In this document: positions 16,420 through 25,481 of the stretch, in pieces
How positions within the stretch are numbered: position 1 is the stretch's first letter
Layout: each line of letters opens with the position of its first letter
Assembly (NCBI RefSeq): GCF_009765225.1
Contig: NZ_VMSF01000001.1
Location: 3,472,001-3,536,000, forward strand
From: Leifsonia sp. AG29
Lineage (GTDB): Bacteria > Actinomycetota > Actinomycetes > Actinomycetales > Microbacteriaceae
Direction of reading: 5' to 3'
Length of the DNA stretch: 64,000 nt
Translations under genes and position numbers: made by a program
The notes under the pieces: model-generated
The model's database searches: none
The model's input: the letters and a program-made list of their open reading frames with translations, nothing else
What the model was told of the DNA's origin: nothing

Positions 16420-16665
16420 TCAGTACTCGTCGGTGCGGCGCTCCTCGATGCGATCCCCCGAAGCCGGGTCGATCACGTTCCGCCGGGTGACCCGCCGCGA
16501 GCGCGTGCGGAGCGCGAAGATCAGCGAGATCACGAACACGACGAGGCCGGCGCCCATCAGGATGTAGCCGGTGATCTTGAGGTCGATCCAGCTCACCTCG
16601 ACGTTGAGCGCGAAAGCCAGGATCAGCCCGACCACGAAGATGAAGATCCCGCTGCCGATTCCCAT
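16420..16665 (-). CDS. DUF6458 family small membrane protein
   Basis: An 81-residue protein with two TM helices (IGSGIFIFVVGLILAFAL and ITGYILMGAGLVVFVISLIFAL) and a charged Arg/Glu-rich tail. The MGIGSGIF opening and GYILMGAG helix are typical of the widespread actinobacterial DUF6458 family. Function unknown. Confidence 0.85.
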   Translation of the reverse strand: MGIGSGIFIFVVGLILAFALNVEVSWIDLKITGYILMGAGLVVFVISLIFALRTRSRRVTRRNVIDPASGDRIEERRTDEY

Positions 16666-16773
16666 GGCGACCGCTCCTCTGCTGTCGCGGCCAACGGTAC
16701 TCCTCGGCGGTAAGGGTGCGAAAGCGAGAGCCGTCCCGCCCCGGGGCGGGAGGCCGTCACCCCCGAGCGGCGC

Positions 16774-17586
16774 TCACTGCCGGGAGAAGGCGGAAGCGCG
16801 CGCCACCTGTTCAGGCGTCAGAGCCACGCCCGTGTAGCGCTCGAACTGCCGGGCGGCCTGCAGGGCGATGACCTCGGCGCCCGTGATCAGCGCCTTGCCG
16901 GACGCGCGCGCCGCAACGATGAGCGGCGTCTCGGAGGGGAACGCGACGACGTCGAAGACGGTGGCCGCCCGGCGGATGTGCTCCTCCCCGAAGGCCAGGG
17001 CGCCCTCGTCGGCCCCCTGCATCCCGAGCGGGGTCACGTTGACGATCACGTCGTGGTCGGGCTCGGGGTCGGTCGCCACCCACCGGTACCCGTACTTCTC
17101 GGCGAGGGAGGCCCCCGCCTCCGCGTTGCGCGCCAGCACGGTCACCTCGTCGAACCCGGCGCCGCGGAAGGCTGCCACGACCGCCTTCGCCATGCCGCCC
17201 GACCCGCGGACCAGGACGCTCGAGGCGGGGTCGACCTCGTGCTCGGCGAGCAGCTGCGCGACCGCCTCGTAGTCGGTGTTGGACGCCGTCAGGAAGCCGT
17301 CCTCGTTGACCACGGTGTTGACCGACTCGATCGCGACGGCCGACGCCTCCAGATTGTCGACCAACGGGATGATCGCCTCCTTGAAGGGCATGGAGACGGA
17401 GCAGCCGCGGATGCCGAGGGCCCGGATGCCGCGGACCGCCCCCTCCAGATCGTCGGTCGTGAACGCCTTGTAGACGAAGTTGAGTCCGAGTTCGTCGTAG
17501 AGGAAGTTGTGGAACCGGGTGCCGATGTTGCTCGGCCGGCCGGCGAGCGAGATGCAGACCTGCATGTCCTTGTTGAGGATGGGCAT
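16774..17586 (-). CDS. Shikimate dehydrogenase-like protein, atypical (SdhL-like)
   Basis: A 270-residue AroE-fold protein. The N-terminal substrate domain reads LAGRPSNIGTRFHN; the two Ser residues that bind the shikimate carboxylate in AroE (HS-S motif) are absent. The NADP-binding loop VRGSGGMAKAVV (near 125) is intact. Such SDH-like proteins have weak or no shikimate activity, and their substrate is unclear. I chose ATG 17586 because GGAGG lies 9 nt upstream; ATG 17595 abuts it. Divergent from the ROK regulator, sharing the operator region at 17638-17660, which hints at a sugar-linked role. Confidence 0.82.
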   Translation of the reverse strand: MPILNKDMQVCISLAGRPSNIGTRFHNFLYDELGLNFVYKAFTTDDLEGAVRGIRALGIRGCSVSMPFKEAIIPLVDNLEASAVAIESVNTVVNEDGFLTASNTDYEAVAQLLAEHEVDPASSVLVRGSGGMAKAVVAAFRGAGFDEVTVLARNAEAGASLAEKYGYRWVATDPEPDHDVIVNVTPLGMQGADEGALAFGEEHIRRAATVFDVVAFPSETPLIVAARASGKALITGAEVIALQAARQFERYTGVALTPEQVARASAFSRQ

Positions 17587-17637
17587 GCACCCCATCCTCC
17601 CAGTCCGCGGAGGCCGACCGGAACTCACAGGGCACTG

Positions 17638-17660
17638 TTACGTTCACAGCTTGACTACAA
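17638..17660. promoter_or_regulatory. Candidate ROK operator (autoregulatory)
   Basis: TTACGTTCA, five bases, TGACTACAA. It has the same layout as the better inverted repeat at 18990-19012: left arms match at 6 of 9 positions, right arms at 8 of 9, spacing identical. It lies between the divergent SDH-like and ROK genes. Confidence 0.5.
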
Positions 17661-17685
17661 CTCGACGATCCATCACTCTTATCGC

Positions 17686-18876
17686 ATGACCGCCACTCCG
17701 GGGCCCCACCCCCGTGGCGCACGCAATCCCGGGTCGCAGGGCGCGCTCAGGCACCTGAACCAGGAGCGGCTCGTCGAGTTCCTCCTCGCGAACGGCCCGT
17801 CGACCCAGGCAGAGCTCGCGCGCGGGACCGGCCTGTCCACCGCAACGGTGTCCAACATCGTGCGCGACATGGCCGGCAAGGGCGTGGTCTCGACCTCCCC
17901 GGTCACCTCGTCGGGGAGGCGCGCCCTGCTCGTCCAGCTCGCGGACACCGGGGACGTCGCGGTCGGCATCGACTTCGGCCGGAGGCACGTGCGGATCGTG
18001 CTGGCGACCCTGGGCTACGAGGTCACCGCCGAGCGCCAGTTGGCCCTCGAGCCCGGCTACGACGTGATGACCGCCGTCCGGGAGACCGCCGGCCTGCTCG
18101 ACGCCATGCTCGCCGAGGGCGGCCACGACCGCGAGTCCGTGCTCTCGGTCGGCGTCGGCATCCCCGGGCCGATCGACCGCCGCACCGGCACGGTCCTCCA
18201 GGGGGCGATCCTCCCGGAGTGGGTCGGGATCACCCGGCGCGAGCTGGAGCAGGCCTTCCGCTTCCCGGTGGTCGTCGGCAACGACGCCAATCTCGGGGCT
18301 CTCGGCGAGGTGACCTGGGGCGCGAACCGTGGGGTGCGGAACCTCATCTTCGTCAAGATCGGGACCGGCATCGGCGCCGGGCTGATCCTGAACGGCCAGC
18401 CGTATTACGGCTATCTCGGAATCACCGGCGAGCTCGGCCACACGCCCGTCGCCGAGCACGGCGTCATCTGCCGGTGCGGGAACCGCGGGTGCCTCGAGAC
18501 CGTCGCGTCGACCAGCGTGATGATCGAGCTGCTCGGGAGGGGCTCCTCCAGTCCGGTCACGACCGCCGACGTCCTCCGCCGCGGGCTCGAGCGCGACCCC
18601 GCGGTGATCCGCGTCGTCAGCGATGCGGGGACGGCGATCGGCCGGGCGATCGGCAACGTCGCGAACGTCATCAACCCCGAACTCGTCCTCGTGGGCGGAC
18701 CGCTGGTGGGGCTCGGCGACACGCTGCTGGATCCGATCCGTCTCGGGATCCAGCACAACGCCATCCCGGTCATCGCGGGCACGACCCGGGTCAGCGTGTC
18801 GTCGCTCGGCGACCGCGCCGAGTCGCTCGGGGCTGCCGCGCTCGTCATCCAGGGAGCCCTCGCGGGCGAGGACTGA
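17686..18876 (+). CDS. ROK-family transcriptional regulator
   Basis: A 396-residue regulator. N-terminal winged helix (about 20-75, [23 protein letters not shown]), then a ROK sugar-kinase-like domain with ATP-loop [22 protein letters not shown], and the zinc-binding signature ELGHTPV...[11 protein letters not shown]. Sugar-responsive repressors of the NagC/XylR type have this architecture. ATG 17686 was chosen because the upstream part of the frame is antisense to the SDH-like gene. It sits directly ahead of the MmsA-MmsB-ChvE transporter genes and matching operator candidates flank it, so it likely represses the transporter and itself. Confidence 0.93.
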   Translation: MTATPGPHPRGARNPGSQGALRHLNQERLVEFLLANGPSTQAELARGTGLSTATVSNIVRDMAGKGVVSTSPVTSSGRRALLVQLADTGDVAVGIDFGRRHVRIVLATLGYEVTAERQLALEPGYDVMTAVRETAGLLDAMLAEGGHDRESVLSVGVGIPGPIDRRTGTVLQGAILPEWVGITRRELEQAFRFPVVVGNDANLGALGEVTWGANRGVRNLIFVKIGTGIGAGLILNGQPYYGYLGITGELGHTPVAEHGVICRCGNRGCLETVASTSVMIELLGRGSSSPVTTADVLRRGLERDPAVIRVVSDAGTAIGRAIGNVANVINPELVLVGGPLVGLGDTLLDPIRLGIQHNAIPVIAGTTRVSVSSLGDRAESLGAAALVIQGALAGED

Positions 18877-18989
18877 ACGATCCGTCCCTCCCCGGGGCGC
18901 GCGTCGGGTGGCCGGCAGACCGCTGGGCCACGCGACTCTGGGGCCCCGTCGCGCCTGAAGAGACCGACAGCACGACCGTTATCGATCCG

Positions 18990-19012
18990 TTGTCTTCACT
19001 ATTTGACGACAA
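18990..19012. promoter_or_regulatory. Candidate ROK operator at transporter promoter
   Basis: TTGTCTTCA and TGACGACAA form an inverted repeat (8 of 9 paired) with a five-base spacer. TTGACG (19003-19008) is a possible -35, with TTTACT (19027-19032) 18 bp on as -10, so a bound repressor would cover the promoter. Confidence 0.6.
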
Positions 19013-19073
19013 GGCCAGACATAGCGTTTACTACTTAGGCACATCAAGTCCGAGCCCGAGCCTAGGAGCGACG

Positions 19074-20621
19074 ATGCCGTCGAAAGCAGTCATCCTCGAG
19101 ATGCGCGCGATCACCAAGGAGTTCCCCGGGGTGAAAGCGCTGGAGGACGTCTCCCTCACCGTGCACGCCGACGAGATCCACGCGATCTGCGGCGAGAACG
19201 GAGCGGGCAAGTCCACGCTCATGAAGGTGCTCTCGGGTGTCTACCCGTTCGGCACCTACAGCGGTGACATCGTCTACCAGGGCGAGATCATGCGCTTCAA
19301 GGACATCCGTTCGAGCGAGGCGCAGGGCATCGTCATCATCCACCAGGAGCTGGCGCTCATCCCCGAGCTCTCGATCACCGAGAACATCTTCCTCGGCAAC
19401 GAGCCCGGCCGCGGCGGCGTCATCAACTGGGGAGAGGCGAAGAGGCGGGCCGTCGAGCTCCTCGCCCGCGTCGGCCTCAGCGACGACCCGGACACCCAGA
19501 TCAAGAACATCGGCGTCGGCAAGCAGCAGCTGGTCGAGATCGCCAAGGCGCTCAACAAGGAGGTGAAGCTCCTCATCCTCGACGAGCCCACCGCCGCGCT
19601 CAACGAGGCCGAGTCGGCGCACCTCCTCGACCTCATCGTCGGACTCAAGCACAAGGGCGTCAGCTCGATCATCATCAGCCACAAGCTCAACGAGATCGAG
19701 AAGGTCGCCGACCGGATCACGATCATCCGCGACGGCCGCACGATCGAGACGCTGGACGTCCAGGCCGACGGCGTCGACGAGGACCGCATCATCCGCGGGA
19801 TGGTCGGGCGCACGCTCGAGAGCCGCTTCCCGGAGCGCACCCCGAACATCGGCGAGCCGTTCTTCGAGGTCCGCAACTGGGTCGTCCAGCACCCGCAGAT
19901 CCCCGAGCGCCTCGTCGTCAAGGACTCCTCGTTCTACGTCCGCCGCGGCGAGATCGTCGGGTTCGCCGGCCTCATGGGCGCCGGCCGCACCGAGCTCGCC
20001 ATGAGCGTCTTCGGCCGCTCCTACGGCACGTGGGTCTCCGGCGAGATCTACAAGGACGGCGCCGAGATCCAGGTCCGGAACGTCTCCGAGGCGATCGACA
20101 ACGGCCTCGCCTACGTGAGCGAGGACCGCAAGGTCCTCGGGCTCAACCTGCTCGACGACATCAAGCAGTCCATCGTCGCGGCGAAGCTCAAGAAGATCGC
20201 GAAGCGCGGCGTCGTCGACGACCGCCAGGAGTACGCGGTCGCCGAGCAGTACCGCAAGAGCCTCCGCATCAAGACCCCCGACGTGGACCGCGGCGTCGCG
20301 ACCCTGTCCGGCGGCAACCAGCAGAAGGTCGTGCTGGCGAAGTGGATGTTCACCGACCCCGACGTGCTGATCCTCGACGAGCCCACCCGCGGCATCGACG
20401 TCGGCGCGAAGTACGAGATCTACGCGATCATCCAGCAGCTGGCCGCCCAGGGGAAGGGCGTCATCGTCATCTCCTCCGAGCTGCCCGAGCTCCTCGGCAT
20501 CTCGGACCGCATCTACACGATCTTCGAGGGCCAGATCACCGACGAGCTCCCCATCGCGGAGGCGACCCCCGAGACCCTCCTCAAAAGCATGACCTCGGCG
20601 AAGAAGAAGGCGACCCGATAA
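19074..20621 (+). CDS. mmsA: Monosaccharide ABC transporter ATP-binding protein
   Basis: A 515-residue protein with two fused ABC ATPase domains, standard for sugar transporters of the RbsA/XylG/GguA class. Domain 1: Walker [10 protein letters not shown], Walker [12 protein letters not shown]. Its signature region is degenerate ([15 protein letters not shown]). Domain 2: Walker A replaced by GLMGAGRTE as usual in this class, LSGGNQQKV signature, [12 protein letters not shown] Walker B. ATG 19074 follows TAGGAG. Its stop overlaps the permease start by one base (TAATG). Energises uptake of pentoses/hexoses in the cytoplasm. Confidence 0.93.
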   Translation: MPSKAVILEMRAITKEFPGVKALEDVSLTVHADEIHAICGENGAGKSTLMKVLSGVYPFGTYSGDIVYQGEIMRFKDIRSSEAQGIVIIHQELALIPELSITENIFLGNEPGRGGVINWGEAKRRAVELLARVGLSDDPDTQIKNIGVGKQQLVEIAKALNKEVKLLILDEPTAALNEAESAHLLDLIVGLKHKGVSSIIISHKLNEIEKVADRITIIRDGRTIETLDVQADGVDEDRIIRGMVGRTLESRFPERTPNIGEPFFEVRNWVVQHPQIPERLVVKDSSFYVRRGEIVGFAGLMGAGRTELAMSVFGRSYGTWVSGEIYKDGAEIQVRNVSEAIDNGLAYVSEDRKVLGLNLLDDIKQSIVAAKLKKIAKRGVVDDRQEYAVAEQYRKSLRIKTPDVDRGVATLSGGNQQKVVLAKWMFTDPDVLILDEPTRGIDVGAKYEIYAIIQQLAAQGKGVIVISSELPELLGISDRIYTIFEGQITDELPIAEATPETLLKSMTSAKKKATR

Positions 20622-21970
20622 TGACCACTCAGATCGAAGAGAAGAAGAAGTCCGGCGGCCTCCGCGACCTCGGCAAGATGTTCGGCGGCGGCCAGTCCAC
20701 CGGGCGCCAGTTCGGCATCCTCGGCGCGCTCGTCATCATCGTGCTCCTGTTCGAGGCGCTCACGGGCGGCAAGACGCTTGAGTCGGTGAACCTCATCAAC
20801 CTGGTGAACCAGAACGCCTACGTGCTGGTCCTCGCCATCGGCATGGTGATGGTCATCATCGCGGGGCACATCGATCTGTCGGTCGGCTCCGTCGCGGCGG
20901 TCGTCGGCATCATCGTCGCGAAGGCGATGACCGAGTGGCACGTCCCGTGGCCGTTCGCGATCGTGCTCGGGCTCGTCATCGGCGCCCTCATCGGCGCCTG
21001 GCAGGGCTGGTGGGTCGCCTACGTCGGTGTCCCCGCCTTCATCGTGACCCTCGCCGGCATGCTCATCTTCCGCGGCCTCAACCAGCTCATCGGCAGCGCG
21101 AACACCATCCCCGTGCCGGACGGCTTCACCTTCATCGGCGGCGGCTTCCTGCCCGAGTGGGGCCCGGACACCGGGTTCAACAACTCCACCCTCCTCCTCG
21201 GCCTCGTCATCGCGGTCGTGATCGTGCTCCTCGAGGTGCGCACCCGTCGCAACCAGACCCGCATGGGCTCCGAGAAGGCGCCCCTCTGGGTCAGCGTCTT
21301 CAAGGTCGTCATCCTCGACGCCGTCGTGCTCTACGCCACGTTCGTCTTCGCGAGCGGCCGGGTCGGCACCTCCTTCCCGGTCTCGGGCATCATCCTCGGC
21401 GTCCTCGTGATCCTCTACTCGTTCATCACGCGGAACACCATCATCGGCCGCCACATCTACGCCGTGGGCGGCAACTGGCACGCGGCCGAGCTGTCGGGCG
21501 TGAAGATCAAGCGCATCAACTTCTTCGTGATGATGAACATGTCGGTGCTCGCCGCCCTGGCCGGCATGATCTCGGTCGCGCGCTCCGTCTCCTCCGGTCC
21601 GCAGGACGGCCTCGGCTGGGAGCTCGACGCCATCGCGGCCGTCTTCATCGGCGGCGCCGCCGTCTCGGGCGGCATCGGCACGGTCGCCGGCTCCATCGTC
21701 GGTGGCCTCGTCATCGCCGTCCTGAACAACGGCCTCCAGCTGCTCGGCGTCACGAGCGACAAGGTCCAGATCATCAAGGGCCTCGTGCTCCTCATCGCGG
21801 TCGGCATCGACGTGTACTCGAAGCGCCGCGGCGGCCCCTCCCTCATCGGCCGGATGTTCAGCGGCAAGCGCCGCGAGGCGGAGGCCGCTGCGGCCTCCGA
21901 GCCGGCCGCGCCGCAAGTCTCGCCCACCGCCGACCCGGCGGAGGAGAGCTCGCGCGCCCTCACCTCCTGA
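20621..21970 (+). CDS. mmsB: Monosaccharide ABC transporter permease
   Basis: A 449-residue permease of the RbsC/XylH/GguB class with about ten hydrophobic helices. The first membrane block contains IAGHIDLSVGS, the hallmark motif of this family. An insertion around residues 200-280 with extra hydrophobic and charged stretches (RTRRNQTRMG) is typical of the GguB/MmsB subgroup. The C-terminal 40 residues are an Ala/Pro/Glu-rich tail. Translationally coupled to mmsA and followed after 49 bp by the binding-protein gene. Confidence 0.92.
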   Translation: MTTQIEEKKKSGGLRDLGKMFGGGQSTGRQFGILGALVIIVLLFEALTGGKTLESVNLINLVNQNAYVLVLAIGMVMVIIAGHIDLSVGSVAAVVGIIVAKAMTEWHVPWPFAIVLGLVIGALIGAWQGWWVAYVGVPAFIVTLAGMLIFRGLNQLIGSANTIPVPDGFTFIGGGFLPEWGPDTGFNNSTLLLGLVIAVVIVLLEVRTRRNQTRMGSEKAPLWVSVFKVVILDAVVLYATFVFASGRVGTSFPVSGIILGVLVILYSFITRNTIIGRHIYAVGGNWHAAELSGVKIKRINFFVMMNMSVLAALAGMISVARSVSSGPQDGLGWELDAIAAVFIGGAAVSGGIGTVAGSIVGGLVIAVLNNGLQLLGVTSDKVQIIKGLVLLIAVGIDVYSKRRGGPSLIGRMFSGKRREAEAAAASEPAAPQVSPTADPAEESSRALTS

Positions 21971-22019
21971 CTCTTCCCTCTCGCACCTGCACCAACCAAC
22001 ACACAGAAAAGAGAACGCA

Positions 22020-23114
22020 ATGCGCAAGATCGCACTCGCGACAGTGGCTGTCGCAGCTGCCGCCGCGCTGGCCCTGTCGGGCTGCTCCAGCCGTGACGGC
22101 TCCGGCTCCGGCTCGTCGGCCTCCGGCTTCGACAAGGGCGCCACGATCGGCGTCGCCCTCCCGACCAAGACGTCGGAGAACTGGGTGCTCGCCGGTGGGC
22201 TCTTCACCGACGGCCTCAAGGCGGCCGGCTTCAAGGGCGACGTGCAGTACGCCGGCGCCTCCGGTGCCGTCGCCGACCAGCAGTCGCAGATCCAGTCGAT
22301 GATCACCAACGGCGCCAAGGTCGTCATCATCGGCGCCGTCGACGGTGGCCAGCTCGCCGCCCAGGCGAAGGCCGCGCACGACGCCGGTGCCACCGTCATC
22401 GCGTACGACCGCCTCATCCTCAACACGAAGGACGTCGACTACTACGTCGCGTACGACAACGAGAAGGTCGGCGAGCTGCAGGGCCAGGCCCTCCTCGACG
22501 GCATGGCGAAGAAGTACCCGGGCAAGAAGAACTTCACCATCGAGCTCTTCTCCGGCTCGCCGGACGACGCCAACTCGGCGGTCTTCTTCAACGGCGCCAT
22601 GAAGGTGCTCGGCCCGAAGATCAAGGACGGCACGCTCAAGGTCGTCTCGGGTCAGACCGACATCAAGCAGACGGCCACCCAGGGCTGGCTGCCGGCGAAC
22701 GCGCAGACCCGCATGGACAACCTGCTCGCCGCCAACTACGGCTCGACCGAGCTCGACGGCGTCCTGTCGCCGAACGACACCCTCGCCCGCGCCATCATCA
22801 CCTCGGTGAAGGGCGCCGGCAAGCCGGTCCCGGTCGTCACCGGCCAGGACTCGGAGGCCGAGTCGGTCAAGTCGATCATGGCTGGCGAGCAGTACTCGAC
22901 CATCAACAAGGACACCCGCAACCTCGTGAAGCAGGCGATCCAGATGGTCAAGGACCTCCAGCAGGGCAAGAAGCCGGCCACCAACGACACAACGTCGTAC
23001 AACAACGGCGTCAAGGTCGTCCCGGCGTACCTGCTCAAGCCGGTCATCGTCACCAAGGAGAACGCGGCCGAGGCCTACGCCAACGACCCGACCCTGGAGC
23101 CGCTGACCAAGTAG
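22020..23114 (+). CDS. chvE: Monosaccharide-binding lipoprotein (ChvE-like)
   Basis: A 364-residue periplasmic-binding-protein fold anchored as a lipoprotein: signal peptide residues 1-21 with lipobox LSGC (Cys22), then a Ser/Gly linker. The ATIGVALPTKTSENWVLAG opening and the later VLSPNDTLARAIITSVKGAGKPVPVVTGQD fit the ChvE/XylF sugar-binding family. Binds the transported monosaccharide outside the membrane for MmsAB; which sugar is not readable. Last gene of the operon, closed by a strong stem-loop at 23141. Confidence 0.92.
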   Translation: MRKIALATVAVAAAAALALSGCSSRDGSGSGSSASGFDKGATIGVALPTKTSENWVLAGGLFTDGLKAAGFKGDVQYAGASGAVADQQSQIQSMITNGAKVVIIGAVDGGQLAAQAKAAHDAGATVIAYDRLILNTKDVDYYVAYDNEKVGELQGQALLDGMAKKYPGKKNFTIELFSGSPDDANSAVFFNGAMKVLGPKIKDGTLKVVSGQTDIKQTATQGWLPANAQTRMDNLLAANYGSTELDGVLSPNDTLARAIITSVKGAGKPVPVVTGQDSEAESVKSIMAGEQYSTINKDTRNLVKQAIQMVKDLQQGKKPATNDTTSYNNGVKVVPAYLLKPVIVTKENAAEAYANDPTLEPLTK

Positions 23115-23140
23115 CACCCGTGCGCTGAGGCGCGCAGAAC

Positions 23141-23179
23141 ACAAAGGGGCCGGAGCGAGATTCGCTCCGGCCCCTTTGT
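23141..23179 (+). terminator. Stem-loop terminator after chvE
   Basis: Arms 23141-23158 and 23162-23179 form a perfect 18-bp stem (ACAAAGGGGCCGGAGCGA and complement) with a three-base loop. The 3' arm ends in CCCCTTTGT, giving a short U run. It is 27 bp past the chvE stop. Confidence 0.85.
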
Positions 23180-23291
23180 CCGATCCGTTCCCCCGTGGAT
23201 CGGTCCCCCTGGCCGAGATGACTCCCAGGCTAGGGTTCGCGAGGGCGTCGGGGCATCCGGGCTGGCACGGATCTTCGGTCCGTGACACCCG

Positions 23292-23945
23292 TCAGGATTC
23301 CGGGCGCAGCACGGTCGTCAGGCGGGCGATGTACGCCTCGATCAGTCGCGCCGCCCGGTCGCCGTCCCGCTGACGGTTGGCGTCGAGGAGGCTCGACGTG
23401 AACTCTCCGAGCGCGGCGGCGTCGAGTCGGCCCCGCAGCTTCCGGCCGAGACGGCGCGCCTGGGGGAGCACGCTGGCCAGGGCGCGCAGCCGGGCGCGGT
23501 TGCCCTCGATGCTCGCGTAACTCGTCACGAGGTGCTCGAGCACCGTCACGAACCTCCGGTTGTCGTGCTGGGCCGCGACCTCACGGAGCGAGTCCGCGAT
23601 CTCTCGCACGAGGAGCTCGTCGTCGGCCTCCCACCTCGACAGGCCGCGCTGTGCCGCACCCGCCCAGAGGTCGCCGGCGACCTGCAGCGCGTCGATCACC
23701 CCGTCGAGATCCCACGGGGCCACCCGCGTGTACCGGTTGCGCTCCATCTCGATGAGGCCCTGCTCGGCGAGCCGGTCGAGGGCGTGCCGGATGGGCGTGC
23801 GCGAGATGCCGAGCCAGGCGATCAGGTCGGGGTCGCGGAGGCGCTCGCCGGGCTCGAGCGTTCCGTCCATGATGGCCGCCTCGATGCGCGCGTAGGCCTC
23901 CTCGGAGAGGCTCACGCGGGTGACGTGATCGGTGGGCATGGGCAT
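23292..23945 (-). CDS. GntR-family transcriptional regulator
   Basis: A 217-residue protein with an N-terminal GntR winged helix (about 12-75; EPGERLRDPDLIAWLGISRTPIRHALDRLAEQGLIE) and an all-helical C-terminal domain of FCD-like size. The conserved FCD metal-binding Asp/His set is not evident, so the effector is unknown. Divergent from a second GntR gene (24048) across a 102-bp AT-richer spacer. Alternative start is the ATG at 23939. Confidence 0.88.
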   Translation of the reverse strand: MPMPTDHVTRVSLSEEAYARIEAAIMDGTLEPGERLRDPDLIAWLGISRTPIRHALDRLAEQGLIEMERNRYTRVAPWDLDGVIDALQVAGDLWAGAAQRGLSRWEADDELLVREIADSLREVAAQHDNRRFVTVLEHLVTSYASIEGNRARLRALASVLPQARRLGRKLRGRLDAAALGEFTSSLLDANRQRDGDRAARLIEAYIARLTTVLRPES

Positions 23946-23961
23946 GCGAAGGACCTCCGGG

Positions 23962-23994
23962 TATCAGTCTGCTAGAATGCTCAATATATCAGAC
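23962..23994. promoter_or_regulatory. Divergent GntR promoter region
   Basis: TATCAG occurs at 23962-23967 and 23987-23992 as direct repeats 25 bp apart, and GTCTG/CAGAC (23967-23971, 23990-23994) form an inverted pair. TAGAAT (23973-23978) is a good + strand -10, and TATATT on the minus strand (23983-23988) a good -10 for the left gene. Either regulator could bind here. Confidence 0.4.
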
Positions 23995-24047
23995 GGAAGA
24001 TGAGTGTGTTTCATGCCGTCCGACGATCGCACGGAGGGGAGTTCACT

Positions 24048-24716
24048 GTGATCATCGACGACCTGCCGGCGCTTTCGCCCGCCAATCCGCTGCTCGCCGC
24101 CGAGCGGCGGCTGCTCCGGAACGACGTCTACGAGGTGCTGCTGCAGCACATCATCACCGGCGAGCTCGCTCCGGGCACCCGCCTGAAAGACGCCGATCTG
24201 ACCGAGTGGCTTCGGGTCTCGCGGACCCCGGTGCGGGAGGCCCTCAGCCGCCTCTCCTCGGTCGGGCTCGTCAAGACGTCGCCCAACCGGTTCACGCTCG
24301 TCGCGCCGCTCGACGAACGCGAGGTCGCCGACGCGGTCGCCGTGCTGCGACGGCTCTACCCCGCGGCCCTCCGCGACTTCGCCGACGTCGCCGATCCCGA
24401 CGCCGAGCTCGAGCTCGCGCTCCTGGCCGGACGGCTCGAGCGGGAGGACGGGCTCTCGCCGGTCGCGCACCTCCAGCGGCTTATGGTCGTGGTGCTTGGC
24501 TCCCAGCGCAACACGGTCCTCGCGGAGGCGATCGAGACCGTCCACCTGCGGGTCATGCGCTACCTCAACATCGTGCCCGACGTCCGCGCGGTCCTCGACC
24601 GCGGCCGGCTGTTCGACCTGACCCAGGCCCTGTGTGCGCGCGACCCCGAGGCGCCGCGCCTCCTCATCGCCCTGCTCGACGACCTCAGCGCCGCTCTGGA
24701 CGCGCGGGCGTCGTGA
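24048..24716 (+). CDS. GntR-family transcriptional regulator
   Basis: A 222-residue regulator from GTG 24048, chosen because ACGGAGGGGA lies 7 nt upstream; the ATG at 24000 has no ribosome site. Winged helix about residues 25-85 (LAPGTRLKDADLTEWLRVSRTPVREALSRLSSVGLVK) is a textbook FadR-type GntR motif. The C-terminal helical domain resembles that of its divergent neighbour at 23292, so the pair may have arisen by duplication. Target genes unknown. Its 3' end overlaps the convergent gene at 24685 by 32 nt. Confidence 0.85.
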   Translation: MIIDDLPALSPANPLLAAERRLLRNDVYEVLLQHIITGELAPGTRLKDADLTEWLRVSRTPVREALSRLSSVGLVKTSPNRFTLVAPLDEREVADAVAVLRRLYPAALRDFADVADPDAELELALLAGRLEREDGLSPVAHLQRLMVVVLGSQRNTVLAEAIETVHLRVMRYLNIVPDVRAVLDRGRLFDLTQALCARDPEAPRLLIALLDDLSAALDARAS

Positions 24717-25143
24717 CCCTCCGGCGCGAGGCGTCGCGCCGGTTCGGGGTGCCGGCATCCGTCGAGCGTGCGCCGGCCTCAGCCCCCGCCTCCCGGCTCA
24801 GGGCTGCACGGTAGAACCGCACGAGCTCGGCCGCCGGAGGGCGGCGCGCAGCCATCGTCGCCGCGTCCGACCGGCGGGAGGCCATGTGGTGCCGCCACGA
24901 TTCGGCAGCACAGCGGTGGTCCCACGCGACCGCGGCTGCCGCCTCCAGGGTCCGGCACCAGCCGATGAGCTCGCGGCCCTCGGACTGCGGAGCCCACGTC
25001 ACGACCCGGAACCACACGTCGGGACGGTTCGGATCGCCGAACGCGAAGCGACGGACGACGGCGTACGGTGCGCCCCCGGACCCCTGGCGCAGCACCCATT
25101 CCGTCGGCTGGGCGTTCGCCACGGGATGCCAGGGTGCGGTCAC
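24685..25143 (-). CDS. Hypothetical protein
   Basis: About 152 residues from GTG 25143, with no clear ribosome site. The first 110 residues look protein-like (WVLRQGSGGAPYAVVRR, PDVWFRVVTWAP, ELIGWCRTLEAAAAVAWDH), while the tail is Arg/Ala-rich and may be poorly conserved. It follows azlD on the same strand by 32 bp. No known domain is recognised. Confidence 0.55.
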   Translation of the reverse strand: MTAPWHPVANAQPTEWVLRQGSGGAPYAVVRRFAFGDPNRPDVWFRVVTWAPQSEGRELIGWCRTLEAAAAVAWDHRCAAESWRHHMASRRSDAATMAARRPPAAELVRFYRAALSREAGAEAGARSTDAGTPNRRDASRRRVTTPARPERR

Positions 25144-25175
25144 GGCGTCACGGTACGAGAAGCCGCCGACACCCG

Positions 25176-25481
25176 TCAGGTGAGCAGGCGGATGAGGGCG
25201 GCCACGGCCGCGGCCGCCGGAACGACCACGATGAACGGCACCCGCAGGGCGTACAGGCCCGCAGCGATCGCCACAGCGGGCACGCGCGCGTCGAGCTGGA
25301 GGGACTGACCGGCGCCGAGCGTCTGGACGCAGATGAGCGCCGCCAGGAGGGCCGCCGTCAGCAGGTCGCTGACCCGCGCCACCGTCGGGTGGTCGAGCGT
25401 CTTGGGAGGGACGAGCCAGCCGGCCGCCTTCAGGCCGAGCACCGCGATCGAGCCGAGCAGGATGATGTGCCACGTGGTCAC
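25176..25481 (-). CDS. azlD: Branched-chain amino acid exporter small subunit AzlD
   Basis: A 101-residue protein with four hydrophobic helices, matching the AzlD family in size and layout (GSIAVLGLKAAGWLVP opening and LLTAALLAALICVQTL). AzlD forms a two-component exporter with AzlC for branched-chain amino acids or analogues. GTG 25481 overlaps the azlC stop by 4 nt. Confidence 0.85.
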   Translation of the reverse strand: MTTWHIILLGSIAVLGLKAAGWLVPPKTLDHPTVARVSDLLTAALLAALICVQTLGAGQSLQLDARVPAVAIAAGLYALRVPFIVVVPAAAAVAALIRLLT

